DNA of 5,130 nt from Phycisphaerales bacterium (GTDB lineage Bacteria > Planctomycetota > Phycisphaerae > Phycisphaerales > UBA1924): the NCBI GenBank assembly GCA_016764015.1, contig JAESSR010000114.1, forward strand, positions 1 through 5,130, in the 5' to 3' direction. This document shows positions 1 through 4,502 of this stretch, piece after piece. The stretch's first letter is position 1, and every line of letters begins with the position of its first letter. The notes below the pieces were generated by a model. That model had not been told where the DNA came from, did no database searches, and saw only the letters and a list, made by a program, of their open reading frames with translations. Position numbers and translations under genes: made by a program.

Positions 1-854
1 ACATACTTGAGCGGGAAATCAGCTTCGTCGAGGATCTCGTCTTGGTGGAGTCCCATCAAGCCAACTTCGCCGGTGCCGGTGAGGAACATGTCTTGTCCGC
101 CGCCACGAGCGGTTTCGCTTATTTCATACGCTTGGTCGCGTCCGCCCGGGAAGAACCCGGTGCCGACCATGGCTTCCTCGCGCACAAGCACAGGCACGCT
201 CATTGGCTTGAACCCGTTCTCGTTGATCATGGTGTTGAAGGCGAACTGGAGAATCGCTTGGTGCAAACGCATGCCGTCGCCGGTAAGGACATACGAGCGT
301 GAGCCTGCGATTTTAACGCCGCGAGGGTAATCGACGAGCCCGTGCATTTCGCAGAGTTCGATGTGCGTGCGGGGCTTAAAGCCTTTGTTGGCTTCGAATG
401 ATTTGTCCCAGTCCCAGCCAGCCGGCGACCATTTGCTGATCTCGATGTTGTCGTCAGCGGTTTTGCCAACGGGGACATCGGCGTCTGCGGGCTGTGGGAT
501 CGAGAGGAGGATTGCGTTGAGTTCGGGTTCGATCTCGGTGATCTTGGCATCGAGGGCTGCGATTTGCTCTTTCATCTTGGCCGGGGCGGCTTTGATGGCG
601 TCAATCTCGGCTTGAATCGCTGGTTTCTCATCATCGCCAGCGCCTTTGAGTTTGCCCATGAGTTGACCGATTTTCGGGCCTGTTTCTTTGGAGAGCTTGT
701 TTTGAGCCGCGCGGAGAGTTTCTTGTTCGCTCATGAGTGAGCGTCTTTGTTCATCGAGTTTGATGAGCGTGTCGATATCGGGGGCGTAGTTTTTCTTGGC
801 TGCGCCATCGATGAAACGTTGCGGGTTTTCGCGTAATGCTTTGAGGTCGATCAT
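1..854 (-). CDS. serS: Seryl-tRNA synthetase, C-terminal part missing at window edge
   Basis: This cytoplasmic class II aminoacyl-tRNA synthetase charges tRNA-Ser with serine using ATP. Reading down from 854, 284 codons are open to the window edge, against roughly 420-430 residues usual for the family. The start MIDLKALRENPQRF is the classic SerS N-terminus. Residues about 30-110 form the charged, Lys/Glu/Gln-rich helical arm that grips the tRNA long variable arm. The catalytic domain then begins with PRTHIEL (161-167), SRSYVLTGDGMRLHQ (185-199), VGTGFFP (230-236) and TGEVGL (261-266), the counterpart of the serine-binding TAEVPL motif with Gly for Ala. Motifs 2 and 3 lie outside the window. 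ATG at 854 fits family N-termini; an in-frame GTG two codons upstream (860) is possible. No Shine-Dalgarno sequence is visible upstream, only a C-rich stretch. The gene is transcribed divergently from the gene at 956. Identification is secure. Confidence 0.97.
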   Translation of the reverse strand, partial: MIDLKALRENPQRFIDGAAKKNYAPDIDTLIKLDEQRRSLMSEQETLRAAQNKLSKETGPKIGQLMGKLKGAGDDEKPAIQAEIDAIKAAPAKMKEQIAALDAKITEIEPELNAILLSIPQPADADVPVGKTADDNIEISKWSPAGWDWDKSFEANKGFKPRTHIELCEMHGLVDYPRGVKIAGSRSYVLTGDGMRLHQAILQFAFNTMINENGFKPMSVPVLVREEAMVGTGFFPGGRDQAYEISETARGGGQDMFLTGTGEVGLMGLHQDEILDEADFPLKY

Positions 855-955
855 GGTCACAGAGTGTAGGTGGGGGGGAGTCAGTCGTTGGGCGGATTAT
901 TCGATTTCTCGATCTCTGAGCCTGATCGCCAGATCATTCGTCATAGGATGTATTC
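855..955. promoter_or_regulatory. Divergent intergenic region between serS and the 956 gene
   Basis: These 101 bp separate two divergently transcribed genes and so should hold both promoters. I see no convincing -35/-10 pair on either strand. The AT-rich stretch near 896-906 is the most likely -10 region. A run of seven G (872-878; C7 in the serS leader) and a small dyad TGATC-GCCA-GATCA (923-936) are present, but neither can be assigned a role from the sequence. On the plus strand AGGA (945-948), 7 nt before the ATG at 956, is a good ribosome binding site. Confidence 0.4.
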
Positions 956-1366
956 ATGCCCGTTGACCCAATCGCTCCAATCTGGCTTGTGCTGCCTTTG
1001 GCACTGATCGCGCTTGTGGTACAGGCGGGGTATTTGATTGCGCTCAAAGAGTTGCCCAGAGAAATGATGCCCGCGAGCCGAAAGCGGATCAGGACTGCAT
1101 CGAGCTGGATGAGCATGTTTGCGATTCCGTTATCAGCGTATGGCTTTGGGTTCGCTTCGACGGATGATCCCGGGCTCTTTGCGATTGTGTGGATGGTGGT
1201 GATCGCGTTGATCGCGGGGATTCTGATGCTCGCTGGGCTCGATGCGATCAATACCATCCGATTGCATCGCAAATCGAAGCAGGGCTTGCACACAGAGTTT
1301 CGTCAATCGCTCAAACTCACCGAGCCTATGGATGAGGAAAGTGTTGATAGGGATATGAATGAGTAG
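956..1366 (+). CDS. Small three-helix inner-membrane protein of unknown function
   Basis: I do not recognise this 136-residue protein. Three hydrophobic segments are clear: about 9-30 (rich in Leu/Ala/Val), 49-68 (Met/Ala/Tyr/Gly) and 74-99 (Ile/Val/Ala/Leu). The loop after helix 1 is strongly basic (KELPREMMPASRKRIR) and the tail after helix 3 carries RLHRKSKQ. The loop between helices 2 and 3 is acidic (STDDPG). By the positive-inside rule the N-terminus is periplasmic and the C-terminal tail cytoplasmic. The tail (about 102-136) is hydrophilic and ends in an acidic stretch. There is no signal peptidase site or catalytic motif. The start is supported by AGGA 7 nt upstream. The last 8 bp overlap the lpxK start, so the two genes are very probably co-transcribed and translationally coupled, which suggests an envelope-related role (inference only). 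Confidence 0.85.
   Translation: MPVDPIAPIWLVLPLALIALVVQAGYLIALKELPREMMPASRKRIRTASSWMSMFAIPLSAYGFGFASTDDPGLFAIVWMVVIALIAGILMLAGLDAINTIRLHRKSKQGLHTEFRQSLKLTEPMDEESVDRDMNE
1349..1366 (+). promoter_or_regulatory. Overlapping stop/start with ribosome binding site for lpxK
   Basis: The upstream reading frame ends ATG-AAT-GAG-TAG (1355-1366), and lpxK begins at the ATG at 1359 in another frame, giving an 8-bp overlap. AGGG at 1349-1352 is placed to serve the lpxK start. This arrangement is typical of translational coupling, in which ribosomes finishing the first gene re-initiate on the second. Confidence 0.75.
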
Positions 1367-2420
1367 TCCAATCAAGTCTCCAACCAGAATCCCCAACGCA
1401 ATCACGCGGGTGATGTCGTGGGTATATGGATTCGGGATCGGGTTTGTGAATCGGCGGTACGATCGGGGCGTAGGGGTGACGAAACTCGATGTCCCTGTGA
1501 TTTCGATCGGGAATCTGTCGGCTGGTGGGACTGGCAAGACGCCGATGGTTCATTGGGTTGCAAAGCAGTTGATTGATTCGGGGAAAAAGCCCGCAATTGC
1601 AATGCGTGGATATGGAGCCAAGCCCGGCGAGATGGGTGATGAGGAACGCGAGCATCGTGAGGCGTTAGAAGGTGTGCCTGTGGTTGCCCAGCCGGATCGG
1701 ATCGCAGGGCTCAAGGCGTTGTTTGATTCTGGTGAGCAGATCGATTGTGTGATTTTGGATGATGGGTTTCAGCATCGCAAGATTGCGCGTGATGTGGATA
1801 TTGTGTTGATCGATGCGTCTCGCCCGCCGGAGTTCGATGCGTTGTTGCCGCGAGGCTTTTTGCGTGAAACGATCGAATCGCTTGCTCGTGCGGATGTGGT
1901 TATCATCACTCGCGTTGATTTGATTGATGCTGATGCTCTTGTTCGTTTGAAGGAGCAGGTTCATCTGCACGCGCCGAGTGTATTGATTTGCACGGCGGCC
2001 TTCGTGTGGGAATCGATGCGGTCATTTTGTAAAATAAATCATGGATGGGAAGAGGGTCACAAGCCGTTGGATTCTTGTGATTCGAAGTCGGTGCGTGTGG
2101 TTTGTGGGATCGGCAATGCGGACGCATTTGTGCGCATGATTCGGGATCATGGGATGGAAACTACGAAAATCATTGAACTTGCAGATCATGAGTCTATCAG
2201 TTCAAAGCAGATCGATTTATTCACAAACCCGGCAAACTTTGAACGGTTATCGCCAGTTTTGATGACCCGGAAAGATTGGGTCAAGGTACGGGAGCGATCT
2301 GCTTGGCCGATGCTCACGCGGGTGTGGGTTCCGATGCTGGGAATCGAGTTTGTATCAGGTGCAACAGAGATTCAGTCATTGATAACCGATGCGGGTATTG
2401 GGTTTTTGTACAGGCCGTAG
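1359..2420 (+). CDS. lpxK: Tetraacyldisaccharide 4'-kinase (lipid A biosynthesis)
   Basis: LpxK transfers the ATP gamma-phosphate to the 4' position of tetraacyldisaccharide 1-phosphate, making lipid IVA, at the cytoplasmic face of the inner membrane. The 353 residues are slightly above the usual length of about 325-350. Features in order: an N-terminal hydrophobic helix (about 17-30) that anchors the enzyme; the P-loop GNLSAGGTGKTP (51-62); MRGYG (82-86); ILDDGFQHR (132-140), with the conserved acidic pair; LLPRGFLRE (162-170); TRVD (184-187); LADHESIS (274-281), corresponding to the conserved Asp-His segment of the second domain; and LMTRKDWVKV (301-310), corresponding to the family's TEKD region. 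All key motifs are intact. The ATG at 1359 lies inside the end of the upstream gene, with AGGG (1349-1352) 6 nt before it. Its presence implies that the host makes lipid A. Confidence 0.97.
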   Translation: MSSPIKSPTRIPNAITRVMSWVYGFGIGFVNRRYDRGVGVTKLDVPVISIGNLSAGGTGKTPMVHWVAKQLIDSGKKPAIAMRGYGAKPGEMGDEEREHREALEGVPVVAQPDRIAGLKALFDSGEQIDCVILDDGFQHRKIARDVDIVLIDASRPPEFDALLPRGFLRETIESLARADVVIITRVDLIDADALVRLKEQVHLHAPSVLICTAAFVWESMRSFCKINHGWEEGHKPLDSCDSKSVRVVCGIGNADAFVRMIRDHGMETTKIIELADHESISSKQIDLFTNPANFERLSPVLMTRKDWVKVRERSAWPMLTRVWVPMLGIEFVSGATEIQSLITDAGIGFLYRP

Positions 2421-2423
2421 ATT

Positions 2424-2468
2424 CCTTACCTATGTGGGGGAAGTTCCCTAGAAAATCTTGTCGTAAGG
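2424..2468 (+). repeat. Nested inverted repeat just after lpxK stop
   Basis: CCTTAC (2424-2429) is the exact reverse complement of GTAAGG (2463-2468). Between them GGGAA (2438-2442) pairs with TTCCC (2444-2448) around one base, so in RNA only the outer three or four pairs of the inner arm could form. No T-tract follows, so this is not a standard intrinsic terminator. It may be a weak 3'-end structure of the lpxK mRNA or chance. Confidence 0.35.
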
Positions 2469-2506
2469 GTTGTGAAGCGATATGATCGCCTGCTCTCGCG
2501 CCCCTT

Positions 2507-2548
2507 ACTGCGGTGGGTTGACCGCAGTTGAGCCGTTGATTGAACGGC
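2507..2548 (+). terminator. Tandem perfect hairpins, possible weak terminator of the lpxK unit
   Basis: ACTGCGGT (2507-2514) and ACCGCAGT (2521-2528) form a perfect 8-bp stem with a six-base loop. Three bases later GCCGTT (2532-2537) and AACGGC (2543-2548) form a perfect 6-bp stem with a five-base loop. The second stem is followed by a T-rich but interrupted stretch (2553-2564, ATTTGTTTATTT). This could be an intrinsic terminator for the 956-lpxK operon. The broken T-run makes it weaker than the terminator at 4347, so a different structural role is possible. Confidence 0.45.
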
Positions 2549-2569
2549 AACCATTTGTTTATTTGAGTA

Positions 2570-2584
2570 CGCACACAATGTGCG
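2570..2584 (+). repeat. Third hairpin of the spacer
   Basis: CGCACA (2570-2575) and TGTGCG (2579-2584) pair perfectly around a three-base CAA loop. The hairpin lies 21 bases after the tandem hairpins and upstream of the candidate promoter. It could be an RNA stem or a DNA-binding dyad; the sequence does not decide. Confidence 0.4.
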
Positions 2585-2628
2585 AAGAGTTGAATAGTTG
2601 CAAGGGCGTTTGTCTTTGCGAGCAGATG

Positions 2629-2660
2629 TTGATCCCTGTCGTGGGGGTTGCGTGTAGAAT
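2629..2660 (+). promoter_or_regulatory. Candidate sigma-70-like promoter of the lipoprotein gene
   Basis: TAGAAT (2655-2660) is a good -10 hexamer. The best upstream partner is TTGATC (2629-2634), but the 20-base spacer is longer than the optimum of about 17. Initiation would fall near 2667, giving a leader of roughly 40 nt that starts almost at the stem-loop 2670-2685. The -10 element is moderately supported and the -35 weakly. Confidence 0.35.
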
Positions 2661-2669
2661 ATAGAGAAT

Positions 2670-2685
2670 ACTCCAATGTTGGAGT
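2670..2685 (+). promoter_or_regulatory. Perfect dyad / leader stem-loop before the lipoprotein gene
   Basis: ACTCCA (2670-2675) and TGGAGT (2680-2685) form a perfect 6-bp stem with an ATGT loop (the symmetry also extends to A-T at the loop edge). An in-frame upstream ATG (2676) sits exactly in the loop, which argues against its use as a start. If transcription begins near 2667, this would be a 5'-terminal stem-loop of the kind that stabilises some outer-membrane protein mRNAs. It could instead be an operator just downstream of the promoter. Confidence 0.45.
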
Positions 2686-2698
2686 CTGGAAACCATAT

Positions 2699-2703
2699 GA
2701 GGA
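2699..2703 (+). promoter_or_regulatory. Ribosome binding site that fixes the lipoprotein start at 2709
   Basis: GAGGA at 2699-2703 lies 5 nt before the ATG at 2709. Two other in-frame ATGs are upstream: 2676, in a hairpin loop, and 2697, whose nearest GGAG is 12 nt away. Only the 2709 start gives a compact MKK signal peptide with a correctly placed lipobox. Confidence 0.75.
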
Positions 2704-2708
2704 ACACA

Positions 2709-4271
2709 ATGAAAAAGTATGCCACAAAGGTTGGTGCAGGAATCCTGCTCGGCGCATTGCTCGCCGGGTGTAGCACCACAAGCACAGTCGAGAATGACAA
2801 TAATGAAGTCGTTCGTGAATCAGAACCAGCCCCAAAGAGCTCAAGCATGTGGGGGCACTACTCCCCTCGTTTGGGTGCAGATGAATCCGCATCACGGATG
2901 GCATTCCCAACCGGCGATCCAAAGTCCAGTGCTTTGCTCGTTCATCAGGTCATGCCAAACGAAGTCCGCAAAGGGCAAGAGTTTGATTTTTCATACCATA
3001 TCACCAACCTGACCAATGCTGATCTTCAGAATGTCATGGTGATGATGAACAGCGCTACGAACCTTGAAATCTCTGATTCAGAGCCATCAGGTGCGATGAG
3101 CGATGGTTCAATGAACTGGGCGATGGGTGACTTCGGTCCAGGGCAGACCAAGGTCATCAACCTGAGCGGCTCGGCTGAGCAGGTCGGCGTTGCTTCGGAC
3201 TGTATCACTGTTTCATACAACAACTTCCTTTGCGCTACCGTCAAGGTTGTAGAGCCTGCACTCGCGCTCACCAAGACCGCGACCGAACGAGCGCTCCAGT
3301 GTGATGTGATCGTTCTTCGCTATGTTGTGAAGAACTCGGGTACTGGCGAGGCAACAAATGTTGTCATCAAGGACACCCTTCCAAACGGCTTGGCGATGAC
3401 CAACGGCTCACGCTCGGTCAACATCCCAGTGGGCACCCTTGCCGCTGGCGAATCCAAGGCATTCGAAGTGCGTGCAAACGCATCAACAACCGGCACTTTC
3501 GAGAGTCCAGCGTTTGCCTCAGCAGACGGGCTCGAAGCCAATGCTGATGAGACCACAACAGTCATCACCGCTCCAGAAATGGCAGTCGAAGTTGAATGTT
3601 CAGAGTCACAGTTCCTCGGCCGCAACTTCTCATACAACTACTCAATCGAGAATGTTGGCGACGGCGTTGCAAACACCTCGACCGCTTCGGCATCGATCCC
3701 ATCAGGCACCACAGTCGTTCGCGCAAGCAACGGCGGGCGTGTCGTTGGCTCGAATGTTGTTTGGGACTTCGGTTCAATGAACCCAGGTGCATCCAAGAAC
3801 TTCTCAATGACTGTCAGTGCTTCAAACACCGGCGCTTACAGCTCAACCGTCACCGGCAACGCTTCATGTGCTGATTCGGTCTCGGATCGTTGTACAACAG
3901 TGCTCAAGGGTATCCCAGCGATCCTCCTTGAAGTTGTTGACATCACTGACCCCGTCGAAGTTGGACAGGAAACCACTTATGTGATTACGGTCACTAACCA
4001 GGGTACCGCTCCTGATACCGATATCCAGATCATTGGTACACTCCCAGCTTCAGAAACATTCGTTTCTGCAACCGGTGCAACCAGTGGCTCGGCATCAGGC
4101 CAGGTCGTCACCTTCGCACCATCGGGCCCATTGGCTCCGGGTGCATCCATCAGCTGGCGCATCACTATTCGTGCAAACGCCAATGACGATGCTCGCTTCG
4201 GTGTTGAAATGACATCCGCTCGTTTGAAGATTCCAGTTATCGAAACTGAAGCAACAAACCTTTACGAGTAA
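2709..4271 (+). CDS. Secreted lipoprotein with four DUF11 (OmcB-like) repeats
   Basis: This is a 520-residue envelope lipoprotein. Residues 1-21 form a lipoprotein signal peptide: MKK, a hydrophobic core, and the lipobox LAGC, with C21 the lipidated residue. Ser at +2 suggests sorting to the outer membrane under the enterobacterial rule. A Ser/Asn/Glu-rich linker (22-75) precedes four Ig-like repeats of about 100-115 residues: near 76-181, 183-287, 289-398 and 401-513. Each shows the DUF11 pattern Y-x-V-x-N-x-G, a D/G-x-LP segment and a PG turn. Six further cysteines (C165, C175, C198, C297, C387, C395) could form disulfides. Domain 4 and the C-terminus resemble chlamydial OmcB as I remember it. 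The role is inferred to be structural, in the outer membrane or periplasm. CCA dominates its proline codons (18 of 23), unlike lpxK. It seems to be a single-gene transcription unit. No enzymatic motif is seen. Confidence 0.9.
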   Translation: MKKYATKVGAGILLGALLAGCSTTSTVENDNNEVVRESEPAPKSSSMWGHYSPRLGADESASRMAFPTGDPKSSALLVHQVMPNEVRKGQEFDFSYHITNLTNADLQNVMVMMNSATNLEISDSEPSGAMSDGSMNWAMGDFGPGQTKVINLSGSAEQVGVASDCITVSYNNFLCATVKVVEPALALTKTATERALQCDVIVLRYVVKNSGTGEATNVVIKDTLPNGLAMTNGSRSVNIPVGTLAAGESKAFEVRANASTTGTFESPAFASADGLEANADETTTVITAPEMAVEVECSESQFLGRNFSYNYSIENVGDGVANTSTASASIPSGTTVVRASNGGRVVGSNVVWDFGSMNPGASKNFSMTVSASNTGAYSSTVTGNASCADSVSDRCTTVLKGIPAILLEVVDITDPVEVGQETTYVITVTNQGTAPDTDIQIIGTLPASETFVSATGATSGSASGQVVTFAPSGPLAPGASISWRITIRANANDDARFGVEMTSARLKIPVIETEATNLYE

Positions 4272-4280
4272 TCCATCAGG

Positions 4281-4316
4281 ATTGCTCGACGGTTTGCTCA
4301 ACTATTTGCTCAGCAA
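4281..4316 (+). repeat. Three degenerate 12-bp direct repeats after the lipoprotein stop
   Basis: The hexamer TTGCTC recurs at 4282, 4294 and 4306, exactly 12 bp apart, within units reading ATTGCTCGACGG, TTTGCTCAACTA and TTTGCTCAGCAA. Flanking bases differ, so the repeat is short and degenerate. It overlaps the hairpin at 4291-4332 and could be a by-product of that structure. Confidence 0.5.
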
Positions 4317-4332
4317 GGTTGAACTTCAAACC
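4291..4332 (+). repeat. Nested 3'-UTR hairpin
   Basis: Three arms are nested: GGTTTG (4291-4296) with CAAACC (4327-4332); TCAAC (4298-4302) with GTTGA (4318-4322); and TTGC (4306-4309) with GCAA (4313-4316) around a TCA loop. Small bulges separate the arms. The structure lies between the stop codon and the terminator, where it may shield the mRNA from 3' exonucleases. That role is inferred. Confidence 0.5.
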
Positions 4333-4346
4333 AGTCGTAAGACTTC

Positions 4347-4380
4347 AAGCGCCCCACAGAAATGTGGGGTGCTTTTTTGT
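4347..4380 (+). terminator. Strong intrinsic terminator after the lipoprotein gene
   Basis: GCGCCCCACA (4349-4358) and TGTGGGGTGC (4363-4372) form a 10-bp, GC-rich stem with one G-U pair and a GAAA tetraloop. Six T (4373-4378) follow, and the flanking AA pairs with the first two. There is no T-run on the opposite side, so it acts on plus-strand transcription only. It separates the lipoprotein unit from the gene at 4503. Confidence 0.93.
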
Positions 4381-4388
4381 GGACTCCA

Positions 4389-4426
4389 AGTATTCATGGT
4401 GATTGATAAAGTGTTCATGAAGTACT
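4389..4426 (+). repeat. Imperfect inverted repeat upstream of the Maf-family gene
   Basis: AGTATTCATG (4389-4398) pairs with CATGAAGTACT (4416-4426), with one bulged G, across a 17-base centre. TTCATG also recurs directly at 4393 and 4414. It lies before the candidate promoter and could be a regulator site, but short AT-rich repeats such as this also arise by chance. Confidence 0.25.
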
Positions 4427-4444
4427 GGCTGATTTGCTGGATTG

Positions 4445-4475
4445 TTGAACCTTTGGTGGGACGAGAGGGTATATT
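4445..4475 (+). promoter_or_regulatory. Candidate promoter of the Maf-family gene
   Basis: TTGAAC (4445-4450) and TATATT (4470-4475) resemble -35 and -10 elements, separated by a slightly long 19-base spacer. A start near 4482 would leave a leader of about 20 nt before the ATG at 4503. A promoter is expected here because a strong terminator lies just upstream. Confidence 0.4.
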
Positions 4476-4502
4476 CAGGTACACACCCTTTAGGCAGAGT
4501 AC

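Larger units (their letters stand above)
2421..2708 (+). other. Structured spacer and leader between lpxK and the lipoprotein gene
   Basis: This 288-bp non-coding stretch is unusually rich in perfect inverted repeats: a nested pair just after the lpxK stop, a cluster of three hairpins (2507-2584), and a stem-loop at 2670-2685 close to the gene start. A candidate promoter lies between the cluster and the last stem-loop. The simplest reading is the 3' end of the lpxK transcript followed by promoter and leader of the lipoprotein gene. A 60-codon reading frame (2482-2664) crosses it but is probably spurious. I recognise no known riboswitch or RNA family. Confidence 0.55.

Noticed and set aside
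7..615. Several plus-strand reading frames opposite serS
   Set aside because: They are antisense shadows. The minus strand reads as an uninterrupted, motif-complete seryl-tRNA synthetase.
872..878. G7 (C7 on the serS strand) as a phase-variation tract
   Set aside because: It is short, lies in a leader rather than in a coding region or promoter spacer, and precedes an essential housekeeping gene for which phase variation is implausible.
923..936. TGATC-GCCA-GATCA dyad as an operator
   Set aside because: The arms are only 5 bp, and GATC-containing words are very common in this window, so chance is likely.
2482..2664. A 60-codon plus-strand reading frame with seven cysteines, lying upstream of the OmcB-like gene as small OmcA does in Chlamydia
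   Set aside because: It has no signal peptide or lipobox, no good ribosome binding site, overlaps three perfect hairpins and the candidate promoter, and shows no likeness to OmcA. The cysteines look incidental.
2314..2922. A 202-codon minus-strand reading frame spanning the end of lpxK, the spacer and the lipoprotein start
   Set aside because: It overlaps well supported genes at both ends, has a low-complexity, family-less translation and no supporting ribosome site.
2709..4271. The repeat-rich lipoprotein as an adhesin, S-layer protein or enzyme
   Set aside because: There is no catalytic motif, S-layer anchoring domain or cell-wall sorting signal. A structural envelope role is the most that the DUF11 repeats and lipobox support.
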